Origin: Clostridiales bacterium
Lineage (GTDB): Bacteria > Bacillota > Clostridia > Christensenellales > Aristaeellaceae
Direction of reading: 5' to 3'
DNA: 13,755 nucleotides
Assembly (NCBI GenBank): GCA_004557805.1
Contig: SFFS01000058.1
Coordinates: 1 to 13,755, forward strand
Shown here: piece after piece, positions 8,035 through 13,724 of the stretch
Layout of the letters: every line of letters starts with the position of its first letter
How positions within the stretch are numbered: the first letter of the stretch is position 1
Notes under the pieces: generated by a model
Told to the model about the DNA's origin: nothing
Database searches by the model: none
The model's input: the letters and a program-made list of their open reading frames with translations, nothing else
Position numbers and translations under genes: made by a program

Positions 8035-8574
8035 ATGGCAGAAATTTGCATGACGCCGCTGCATTCCGAGCAGATTCAGCAGGATAACGACCGCAAAATT
8101 AAATCGATCCGCGCACGGCTGATCGCATGGCTTGCCTTGGGCGCGGCGCTCATTGCCGCGGCGCTTATCTGGCGCCGCCCGACGAGCATGGATACCTCGC
8201 GCGAGCTGCCCGCGCAGCTGATCGTGACGGGCATTACGATCCTGTTCGGCGGGGTGTGGATTTTGCTGCACGGGCTCCGGCTCGGGCCGCATCTGGCCTA
8301 TCGCAGATTTCTGCGCGAACTGCAAAGCGGCCTCTCCCGCGAAGAAGAGGGCGTTGTGATTCGCTTCGACACCGACACAACGTTCCGCGAGGGACTGAAC
8401 TTTTATCAGCTGGTGATTAACGTGGGCGATCTGAAGGCCGAAAAGGACGAGCGCCTTCTCTACTGGGACGCCGCGCTCCCCCGCCCTGCGCTGGAAAAGG
8501 GCGCGCGCGTGCGCGCGAAGGTTCACGGCAACGACCTTATCTGTCTGGAATCACTCGAAAACAGGAAGGAATGA
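8035..8574 (+). CDS. Two-helix membrane protein of unknown function
   Basis: This 179-residue protein belongs to no family I recognise. Residues 1-27 are polar and probably cytoplasmic. Two hydrophobic helices follow at about 28-46 and 60-80, joined by a short loop. A soluble C-terminal part (about 100-175) alternates short hydrophobic and charged stretches, such as GVVIRFDTDTTFREG and GARVRAKVHGNDLICLE, suggesting a small beta-rich domain on the cytoplasmic side. The second helix pair and C-tail could sense or scaffold something at the membrane, but nothing shows catalysis. It is the first gene after a clear promoter and has GAGGAG 5 nt before the ATG. Its stop TGA lies just before the next gene's start, so both are likely translated from one message. 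Confidence 0.75.
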   Translation: MAEICMTPLHSEQIQQDNDRKIKSIRARLIAWLALGAALIAAALIWRRPTSMDTSRELPAQLIVTGITILFGGVWILLHGLRLGPHLAYRRFLRELQSGLSREEEGVVIRFDTDTTFREGLNFYQLVINVGDLKAEKDERLLYWDAALPRPALEKGARVRAKVHGNDLICLESLENRKE

Positions 8575-8576
8575 CC

Positions 8577-8948
8577 ATGGCAAATCAACCGGTCAGGACG
8601 GTGGTGTGCGTGACGGGGCAGCGCAACTGCGAGCGGCTTATCCGCGAGGGCGCGCTGCACGGCTCGGGCGACGATCTGCTGATCCTGCATGTGGCGCATC
8701 CGGGACAGGCGCTGATGGGCTTCCCCACCGACCCCGGAGCGCTGGAGTATCTCTATGAAATCGCGCGCGAATACCGCGCGGAAATGCGCGTGATCCGTGC
8801 GGAGGACGTCGTGGAAACGATCGCCTCCGTGGCGGAGGAAAACCAGGCCGGCTGCGTCGTGATGGGCGCGCCCGGCGCGAACAGGAAAAACGACTATGCC
8901 CGCGCGCTCGCGGCGCGCCTTCCGGGCGTGAAGCTGGTCGTTTTGTAA
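8577..8948 (+). CDS. Small universal-stress-protein-like protein
   Basis: This 123-residue protein has a single alpha/beta fold pattern: a first strand RTVVCVTG, the segment NCERLIREGALHGSG, a strand DDLLILHVAHPG, and a late strand AGCVVMGAPG. It resembles the USP-like domain of KdpD and stand-alone UspA proteins, which bind nucleotides or act as stress regulators. The usual ATP-binding pattern near the C-terminus (G-2x-G-9x-G-S/T) is only partly present (MGAPGAN without the final Gly-Ser/Thr), so ATP binding is doubtful. An ATG at 8571 overlaps the previous stop but lies only 1 nt from the AGGAAGG site (8563-8569). The ATG at 8577 has 7 nt spacing and is the better start. The partner gene upstream encodes a membrane protein. 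The role is unknown. Confidence 0.7.
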   Translation: MANQPVRTVVCVTGQRNCERLIREGALHGSGDDLLILHVAHPGQALMGFPTDPGALEYLYEIAREYRAEMRVIRAEDVVETIASVAEENQAGCVVMGAPGANRKNDYARALAARLPGVKLVVL

Positions 8949-8967
8949 AAGCCAGGAGGCTGGGAAA

Positions 8968-10398
8968 ATGGCATTGGAGCAGAACAGATACGGATACCGG
9001 AGCGCATCGCCCTACGGATCGGAAAGCGCCGCGCCGCGCAGACCGGCGGACGCGCGGCCCATGCAGCCGCGTCAGCCTGCCCCCGGCTACGGCGCGGAAT
9101 ACGGCGGCGGCTATTCCTCGGACTCATACGGCGGATACGATCCCCGCAGCGCCTACGGCGCGCAGCAGCAGCCCCGCGCCAGCTATGCGCCTCCATACGA
9201 ACGTCCGAGCGCGCAGCAGCGTCCGAACGCGGCTCCGCGCCAGAGCGCGCCCGCCGCGCCGCGCAGAAGCGTGGACATGCTGCTGCTCTTGCTGATGTTC
9301 ATCGTAGGGCCGCTGTGCGGCGTGCTGGGCGTGTTCCTGCGGCCGATGCTGTGGGCGTTCCTTGTCGTGGAAGGCATCTCCATCGCGCTGATGTGGCTGT
9401 TCAAATGCTATCTGCTGCGCGGCCGCATCATGCTGACAACCGTGCTGCTTGTGCTGATGACGCTGGCGCTGCTGGCGGGCGTCGATCTGGGCGGCGGGCA
9501 GAGAAACTATCAGAGCTACGGCGCGCAAAGCGGTCTCGACACGCAGCAGGCCGCCGCGCAGAATAACGATACGCCCTGGAGCGGCGTGTCGGGTCTGGGG
9601 CTGGGCGGCCTGACCAGCGACGCCAACGCCCCCGTCTCGCCGGAGGAAACGCCTGCGGAAGAGCCGCTCGTCGCGGCGGCGAATCTGGAGGGCGCTGCCG
9701 CGCCCGTAGAACAGCAATACCCCGTCGCAGAGGCGACGGCTTCGCCGATGACCGGCGTGCTTTCAGCTGCGGAGGCCGTGATGACGAGTTACCTGCAGGG
9801 CTGGAAGGACGCGAACTGGGACTCCATGGCGCAGTGCGCCACACCCACCTGGCGCAGCGCGCAGGCCAACCCCGCGCGTCAGCTGTTCTGGAACCACGGG
9901 CTGTGGACGCTTGAATCGTGGACGATGACGGCGCAGAACGCCGGCCTGAATTCCGATTCGATCACCTTCAGCATCCTCACCGATCTTTCCAAGAAAAACA
10001 GCACGACCGACCGCATGACCAAGCGGTTTGAAGGCATCGTCATCAAGGACGAGGACGGCACGTGGTACGTCGATCCCGATTCGATGCGCACCGGCATCGA
10101 GGTGAAGGAATCGGCGAGCGATCTGGGCGCGTCGAACGCCGCCGTTCTGGCGGAGGACAGCGCGCTGGCGCCGCAGCTGACCGTATCCAGCAGCGACAAC
10201 ACGCAGCAGTCGCAGCCGAACGTGACGCTGTGGTACAACTCCAAGGGCGGCTCCTTCTACCACCTCGAAGAAAAGTGCGCGTCGATCAACTCGCAGTATT
10301 ACAGCAGCATGAAGAGCTTCAGCTATTCCGAGCTGAACGACTCGCCCTACAGCAAGCTCAAGCCCTGCAAGACCTGCGGCGCGCCCGACCGCCCCTGA
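8968..10398 (+). CDS. Three-helix membrane protein with disordered N-terminus and C-terminal Cys/His motif
   Basis: This 476-residue protein has no assigned function. Residues 1-100 are low-complexity, rich in Tyr, Gly, Pro, Gln, Ala and Arg, and probably disordered in the cytoplasm. Three hydrophobic helices follow at about 103-123, 126-148 and 153-171. A linker rich in Ala, Pro and Glu (about 180-265) leads to a soluble domain (about 268-370). Its pattern (VMTSYLQGWKDANWDSMAQC, later DGTWYVDP) resembles NTF2-like or DUF4878-type domains often found outside the cell in Firmicutes. The C-terminus has a motif ending FYHLEEKC (His432, Cys437) and LKPCKTC (Cys467, Cys470), which fits a small metal-binding ribbon. 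AGGAGG lies 8 nt before the ATG. The gene sits 19 nt after the stress-protein-like gene in the same operon. Confidence 0.75.
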   Translation: MALEQNRYGYRSASPYGSESAAPRRPADARPMQPRQPAPGYGAEYGGGYSSDSYGGYDPRSAYGAQQQPRASYAPPYERPSAQQRPNAAPRQSAPAAPRRSVDMLLLLLMFIVGPLCGVLGVFLRPMLWAFLVVEGISIALMWLFKCYLLRGRIMLTTVLLVLMTLALLAGVDLGGGQRNYQSYGAQSGLDTQQAAAQNNDTPWSGVSGLGLGGLTSDANAPVSPEETPAEEPLVAAANLEGAAAPVEQQYPVAEATASPMTGVLSAAEAVMTSYLQGWKDANWDSMAQCATPTWRSAQANPARQLFWNHGLWTLESWTMTAQNAGLNSDSITFSILTDLSKKNSTTDRMTKRFEGIVIKDEDGTWYVDPDSMRTGIEVKESASDLGASNAAVLAEDSALAPQLTVSSSDNTQQSQPNVTLWYNSKGGSFYHLEEKCASINSQYYSSMKSFSYSELNDSPYSKLKPCKTCGAPDRP

Positions 10399-10414
10399 CG
10401 AACGGAGGAAAAGC

Positions 10415-10645
10415 ATGAACGAAACGTATAAACAGGCGCTTCGCGCCGCGATGGACCGGCTGCTTGCGGCGCAGACCGCGCTCACCGCTGCATGCGATCT
10501 GGCGCAGGAAGCCTACGACGCGCTGCCCGAAGCCGATGCGGAAGGCCCCGCAGGCGAAAAGCTGCTCAACGAAATCGCCAACCTCGAGGACACGCTCGAC
10601 AGCGTCGTCGATTCGCTCGATTCCTTTCACGTCGAAATCAACTGA
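10415..10645 (+). CDS. Small acidic helical protein of unknown function
   Basis: This 76-residue protein is rich in Ala, Asp, Glu and Leu and probably forms two or three helices (about 5-35 and 48-72) with a break at residues 38-46. It has no Cys, signal peptide or membrane segment. The acidic C-terminal helix has a leucine/valine spacing that could pair as a coiled coil. The start at 10415 has GGAGG (10404-10408) 6 nt upstream and lies 16 nt after the previous stop. It is the last gene before a strong terminator, so it belongs to the same operon as the three genes before it. I do not recognise a family. Confidence 0.72.
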   Translation: MNETYKQALRAAMDRLLAAQTALTAACDLAQEAYDALPEADAEGPAGEKLLNEIANLEDTLDSVVDSLDSFHVEIN

Positions 10646-10654
10646 GGAAAAAAC

Positions 10655-10697
10655 AAAACCGGCGCTCCGCCTGCAGCAGGCAGAGCGCCGGTTTTTT
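10655..10697 (+). terminator. Intrinsic terminator of the 8035-10645 operon
   Basis: AAAACCGGCGCT (10655-10666) pairs with AGCGCCGGTTTT (10684-10695) as a 12-bp stem. The loop can fold again (GCCTG with CAGGC). The T run continues to 10697. It lies 10 nt after the stop of the 76-residue protein. The A run on the other side makes it possibly bidirectional. Confidence 0.92.
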
Positions 10698-10700
10698 GTC

Positions 10701-10732
10701 CAAAAAGAAAACCCCCGCTTTGAGCGGGGGTT
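10701..10732 (-). terminator. Hairpin with T run on the minus strand
   Basis: AACCCCCGCT (10710-10719), loop TTG, and AGCGGGGGTT (10723-10732) form a perfect 10-bp stem. Read on the minus strand it is followed by TTTTCTTTTT (10710-10701), a good intrinsic terminator. On the plus strand only two T follow before CAGG. No minus-strand protein gene lies nearby, so it either ends a transcript from the hairpin-rich element to its right, or is an old two-way terminator whose plus-side T run was cut by insertion of that element. Confidence 0.65.
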
Positions 10733-10944
10733 CAGGAAAGCTTATAGCTATGAGTCCATTCGTCAAACCCTGTTCTGATAATAAGATAATGGTTTTGCAC
10801 CAACGCTGCAATAGAAGCATTTAACTGCTTTAAGCAGTGACAGAGCAAGCGGTACAAAAGGCAGACTTTCAGAGCGCGTGAGCGTCGCCGGTCTTATGCC
10901 CTTACAGGGCTTAGGCAAACCACCGGCTAAGCCGGTGGTCATGA
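10733..10944. mobile_element. Compact hairpin-rich non-coding element, IS200/IS605-like relic or HEARO/omega-RNA-like
   Basis: This stretch of about 210 bp has no gene, is less GC-rich than its flanks, and is densely structured. Stems include TTGCA/TGCAA (10795-10811), ACTGC/GCAGT (10824-10838), GCGC-GTGA-GCGT with a GNRA-type loop (in 10872-10886), GCCCT/AGGGC (10898-10910), and a perfect 9-bp ACCACCGGC/GCCGGTGGT (10919-10939). The last lies 1 nt before ATGA (10941-10944). The final hairpin next to a short target-like word recalls the subterminal palindromes of IS200/IS605 elements. The series of small stems with a GUGA loop recalls HEARO RNA, the omega-RNA of IscB. No transposase or nuclease gene is present, so it would be a non-autonomous or standalone copy. 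The exact left edge is uncertain. Confidence 0.5.
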
Positions 10945-10951
10945 TTGCAGG

Positions 10952-11482
10952 ATGAAAATGAAAGGGCTTCCAAATCTCGTTACGGCGATACGCGCCGCCG
11001 CATCGGGCGCGCTGATTTTTACCGCGCCGTTTTCGGCGGCGTTTTGGGCGTTGTACGCACTTGCCGGGCTGAGCGACATGCTGGACGGCTTCCTCGCGCG
11101 CGGGCTTCACGCGGAAACCGCGGCGGGCGCGCAGCTCGACAGCGCCGCGGATTTCTGCTTTCTGGCCGTATGCGCGGCGAAGCTGCTGCCCGTACTGCGT
11201 CTGCCGGGCTGGCAATGGGCGTGGATTGCGGCGATTTTCGCGCTGCGCCTCGCCGTGCTTGCGCTCGGCCTGTATCGCAGAATTCCCGTGCCGCTGCACA
11301 CGCAGGCCAACCGCCTGACCGGGCTGGCGCTTTTCCTGTTCCCGGCGGCGCTGCGCTTTGTTCCCGCTGCGGCGGCCGCACCGTTTCTGTGCGCGCTGGC
11401 CGCGTTCGCCGCGGCGCAGGAGTGCGGAAGCGTCTGCCGGATGAGCGGCGTTTTCCGCGGCGCTTTGCGCCGCAAAAAATGA
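10952..11482 (+). CDS. CDP-alcohol phosphatidyltransferase family membrane protein
   Basis: This 176-residue membrane enzyme transfers a phosphatidyl group from CDP-diacylglycerol to an alcohol in phospholipid synthesis. The full family motif D-x2-D-G-x2-A-R-x8-G-x3-D-x3-D is intact: Asp42, Asp45, Gly46, Ala49, Arg50, Gly59, Asp63 and Asp67, which bind two metal ions. The start (KGLPNLVTAIRAAAS) matches the usual PNLLT-R opening of PgsA-type proteins. Several hydrophobic helices follow. The substrate (glycerol phosphate, serine, inositol or cardiolipin precursor) cannot be told. It is shorter and more Ala-rich than typical PgsA, so I leave the symbol blank. Two ATGs lie in frame (10952, 10958). 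AGGA at 10949-10952 is better spaced for the second. The hairpin-rich element ends only 8-14 nt upstream, so this gene's natural promoter may be displaced or supplied by the element. Confidence 0.83.
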   Translation: MKMKGLPNLVTAIRAAASGALIFTAPFSAAFWALYALAGLSDMLDGFLARGLHAETAAGAQLDSAADFCFLAVCAAKLLPVLRLPGWQWAWIAAIFALRLAVLALGLYRRIPVPLHTQANRLTGLALFLFPAALRFVPAAAAAPFLCALAAFAAAQECGSVCRMSGVFRGALRRKK

Positions 11483-11513
11483 GAAAAAATCTGCAAAACC
11501 GCACGGTTTCCGG

Positions 11514-11542
11514 TTGACAGGGGCTTGCTTTTTTGGTAAGAT
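11514..11542 (+). promoter_or_regulatory. Sigma-70-type promoter of rplM-rpsI
   Basis: A perfect TTGACA (11514-11519), a 17-bp spacer containing a T run, and TAAGAT (11537-11542) form a strong promoter. Transcription would start at about 11549, leaving a leader of roughly 110 nt before the GTG of rplM. It lies 31 nt after the stop of the phosphatidyltransferase gene, so rplM-rpsI has its own promoter. Confidence 0.8.
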
Positions 11543-11546
11543 AACA

Positions 11547-11650
11547 CTTGCGTTCGCAGGTTTCGCTAGCCCCGGGCCTGTTGACGTGCGCATAGATACT
11601 TCTGGGAAAGCGAATGACCAGCGCAATCCCGTCCACAATTAGCAGGAGGA
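11547..11650 (+). promoter_or_regulatory. Structured 5' leader, candidate ribosomal protein L13 leader
   Basis: The transcript leader can fold with nested pairings: TTGCG (11548-11552) with CGCAA (11622-11626), and inside it TTCGCT (11562-11567) with AGCGAA (11609-11614). The 3' part reads ACCAGCGCAATCCCGTCCA and then an AATTAG-AGGAGG stretch, which resembles the conserved end of the Firmicutes L13 leader (Rfam L13_leader), where L13 binds to repress its own operon. Position directly before rplM supports this. Only a covariance-model search can settle it. Confidence 0.6.
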
Positions 11651-11657
11651 AAGCCTC

Positions 11658-12089
11658 GTGAACACGTTCATGGCCAAGCCCAACGAAGTTGAGCGCAAAT
11701 GGTATGTTGTAGACGCTGAAGGCATGGTGCTCGGACGCCTTGCCAGCCAGGTCGCCTCGATTCTGCGCGGCAAGAATAAGCCCACCTACACCCCCAACGT
11801 TGACACCGGCGATCATGTGATCATCATCAACGCCGAGAAGGTCGTTCTGACCGGCAACAAGCTCAATGACAAGATCTATTACCATCACACCGGTTATGTC
11901 GGCCACATGAAGGAAACTCCTTACAGCAAGCTGATGGCTGAAAAGCCTGAGTTCGCTGTGAAGAAGGCCATTGTCGGCATGCTGCCGAAGGGCCCTCTGG
12001 GTCGCAAGATGGCTACCAAGCTCCGCGTGTACGCCGGAGCGGAGCACGGGCACGAAGCGCAGAAGCCTGAAGTGCTCAAACTCTCTTGA
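11658..12089 (+). CDS. rplM: 50S ribosomal protein L13
   Basis: This 143-residue L13 is an early-binding protein of the large ribosomal subunit. The usual bacterial order of motifs is present: N-terminal TFMAKPNEVERKWYVVDAEG, then LGRLAS at about residues 27-32, NVDTGDHVIIINAEKV (49-64), YYHHTGY (74-80) and GMLPKGPLGRKM (108-119). The length is normal. The start is GTG at 11658, with AGGAGG (11644-11649) 8 nt upstream. The protein then begins M-N-T-F-M-A-K, which aligns with the usual start, so the internal ATG at 11670 is less likely. It is followed 20 nt later by rpsI, the standard bacterial pair. The leader upstream is a candidate site for feedback by L13 itself. Confidence 0.97.
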   Translation: MNTFMAKPNEVERKWYVVDAEGMVLGRLASQVASILRGKNKPTYTPNVDTGDHVIIINAEKVVLTGNKLNDKIYYHHTGYVGHMKETPYSKLMAEKPEFAVKKAIVGMLPKGPLGRKMATKLRVYAGAEHGHEAQKPEVLKLS

Positions 12090-12109
12090 TGCGGTAAGGA
12101 GGAAGAATC

Positions 12110-12502
12110 ATGGCTCAGGTTTCCTATCAGGCTGTTGGCCGCCGCAAGCACGCTGTGGCTCGCGTCCGTCTCGTGCCCGGCGACGGAAAAATCACCATCA
12201 ACAAGCGCGATATCGATCAGTATTTCGGGCTTGAAACCCTGAAGATGACTGTGCGTCAGCCCCTGGCGCTGACCGACACTGCTTCCCGCTTTGACGTGAT
12301 CGTCAACGTGCTGGGCGGCGGTCTGGCCGGTCAGGCCGGCGCGATCCGTCACGGCATCGCCCGCGCCCTCTGTGTGGCGGATGCGGATCTCCGCAGCCCC
12401 CTCAAGAAGGAAGGCTTCCTCACGCGCGATCCGCGCATGAAGGAGCGCAAGAAGTACGGCCTCAAGGCCGCCCGCCGCGCGCCGCAGTTCAGCAAGCGCT
12501 GA
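12110..12502 (+). CDS. rpsI: 30S ribosomal protein S9
   Basis: This 130-residue S9 is a small-subunit head protein whose C-terminal tail reaches the P-site tRNA. Motifs are AVGRRKHAVARVRL near the N-terminus (residues 8-21), GGGLAGQAGAIRHGIARAL in the middle (about 68-86), and LTRDPRMKERKKYGLKAARR followed by the invariant ending APQFSKR. The final Arg that contacts tRNA is present. The length is normal. AAGGAGG (12096-12102) lies 7 nt before the ATG. It is the second gene of the rplM-rpsI operon and is followed by an intrinsic terminator. Confidence 0.98.
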   Translation: MAQVSYQAVGRRKHAVARVRLVPGDGKITINKRDIDQYFGLETLKMTVRQPLALTDTASRFDVIVNVLGGGLAGQAGAIRHGIARALCVADADLRSPLKKEGFLTRDPRMKERKKYGLKAARRAPQFSKR

Positions 12503-12529
12503 GTTGCCGCGTTACGGTTTGAAAGCATC

Positions 12530-12566
12530 AAACCTCCGGAGAACGGCAGTTTTCCGGAGGTTTTTT
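12530..12566 (+). terminator. Intrinsic terminator of rplM-rpsI
   Basis: AAACCTCCGGA (12530-12540) pairs with TCCGGAGGTTT (12553-12563) as an 11-bp stem with a 12-nt loop, followed by T to 12566. It lies 27 nt after the rpsI stop. Confidence 0.94.
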
Positions 12567-13172
12567 CATGCCGGTTTCGCCTGCGGAAGCAGTTGAAGCA
12601 CGCGCCGTTTCCGATGAGTTTTCGCGGCTTCGCCGCTGACGGCAGAAGCGCAGCGTTCGGGTACAGGCGTGAAGAGCGCTTGCGCGGGCCTTCCGGCGGT
12701 TGGGCAGCCAACGGCGCTGCGCGTGCTTCTCCGCGACGGCGCGCGGGATAAATTGCTTCCCGTCAAGCGCCGGGATAGAAGTTTTCAGAGCGGTTCACAC
12801 GGCGGCGGCTTTGGGCAATCCCCCTCCCCCACGCTCGGGGTCATAGCGCGGCCTGCGCGTGGGGATGCGTCACAGGAAGACCAGCACGCCCGGTCACAGC
12901 ATCGTGGGTCTGCGCACGTTTTCCCGCGGCAGCCACAGCTTGTAGGGCCCGCTGGCCGCACCCACGCTTTGTCACGCGCTATATCGCACCAGGGCACGTA
13001 TCCCCAGCGGCGTTTATGAGCGTGCCAGACATTTCTCTGCGGCAAATTCCAATGCTGCTTCAGATTGGCATAAAAATTCAAATTCGGCGTGTCGGCTCAT
13101 TATTTATACATTTGACTTTTGTGCCCGCGTTGGAAAGACACGCTTATTGAAAAAGAACGAAAATTGTACCCA
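12567..13172. other. Gene-poor stretch with a possible decayed minus-strand frame
   Basis: No convincing gene is present. On the minus strand a frame between about 13090 and 12950 reads NFYANLKQHWNLPQRNVWHAHKRRWGYV and on to AWVRPAGP, without a ribosome site. A one-base shift near 12945 lets it continue as YKLWLPRENVRRPTML and stop at about 12896. This may be the tail of a broken gene or may be chance. A 5-bp hairpin GCGGC-TTC-GCCGC lies at 12624-12636. From about 13060 to 13182 the DNA becomes A/T-rich, which fits an intergenic boundary before the minus-strand gene. Confidence 0.4.
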
Positions 13173-13204
13173 AAACAAAAAACCGCCCACCCGAAGGTGA
13201 GCGG
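13173..13204 (-). terminator. Intrinsic terminator of the minus-strand 164-residue gene
   Basis: On the minus strand CCGC-T-CACC, loop TTCG, GGTG-G-GCGG forms a stem with one mismatch and a stable tetraloop, followed by TTTTTTGTTTTG. It lies 25 nt after the TGA stop (13232-13230). Confidence 0.85.
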
Positions 13205-13229
13205 AATTGTGTGTTTCTTGCTGAGTAAA

Positions 13230-13724
13230 TCAGGAAGAATACTGCACGGCAGTGTGATCCGCCAGCCAGTTGTTGCCGGAGGTCCACTTGTAGTGAGCGG
13301 AGGTCGCGCCCTTGTGGGTGATGTCGTAGCCTTCGAGAACCTTCTTGTAGTAGGAAGAAGGATCCTTGATCTTCCAAGCAACCTTGCCAGCGTCGGTCAG
13401 TTCGACGCCGCCCCACTTGGTGATGGCCGCATCGCCGTCGTACCAGTCGCCGCCGCAGAGGTAGGGCAGATTGGCAGAGGACTCAACGCGGTATTTGTAC
13501 TCATAGTTCGGCACGACGCCAACGTTCATCCAGCCGTTGGAAACCTTGACGGTTTCGTTGGTTTCCGGATAGTAGTAGCCATAATGATAGTTAACATCCA
13601 GCTTGCCGCCGTGGAGCACGGTCGCGGAACCGGTGACGCTAACGCCATTCCACTTATAGCAGCAGGTGGTAGCGATGGACTCGTTCATCGCCATCTGATT
13701 CATAGAAACGATAGGCTTCAACAT
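13230..13724 (-). CDS. 164-residue protein with N-terminal NESIATTCCY motif, function unknown
   Basis: I cannot assign a function. The N-terminus (MLKPIVSMNQMAMNESIATTCCYKW) is not a signal peptide or membrane helix. It has the look of a conserved leader, with a Cys pair at 21-22. I have a recollection of similar N-termini (KPIVS, then NESIA-CCY) on otherwise different hypothetical proteins of gut Firmicutes, but cannot confirm it here. The body is very aromatic, with about 16 Tyr and 7 Trp, a third Cys at 90, and alternating polar/aromatic stretches (VNYHYGYYYPE, WYDGD, YKWTSGNNW), suggesting a beta-rich fold. The gene is clearly a real unit: AGGAGG (plus-strand 13735-13740) lies 10 nt before the ATG, and a terminator follows. 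Alternatives are a RiPP-like precursor, a secreted protein using a non-classical route, or a carbohydrate-binding surface protein. Confidence 0.75.
   Translation of the reverse strand: MLKPIVSMNQMAMNESIATTCCYKWNGVSVTGSATVLHGGKLDVNYHYGYYYPETNETVKVSNGWMNVGVVPNYEYKYRVESSANLPYLCGGDWYDGDAAITKWGGVELTDAGKVAWKIKDPSSYYKKVLEGYDITHKGATSAHYKWTSGNNWLADHTAVQYSS

Noticed and set aside
7747..8526. A 259-residue minus-strand frame
   Set aside because: It is antisense to the promoter and to the two-helix membrane protein. The plus-strand gene has a promoter, a ribosome site and membrane segments.
10763..11638. A minus-strand frame covering the hairpin-rich element and the phosphatidyltransferase gene
   Set aside because: Most of it is antisense to a gene with an intact catalytic motif. 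The part in the element is a chance translation of a structured sequence.
11019..12053. A 344-residue minus-strand frame across rplM
   Set aside because: It is antisense to L13 and to the phosphatidyltransferase gene, both certain on the plus strand.
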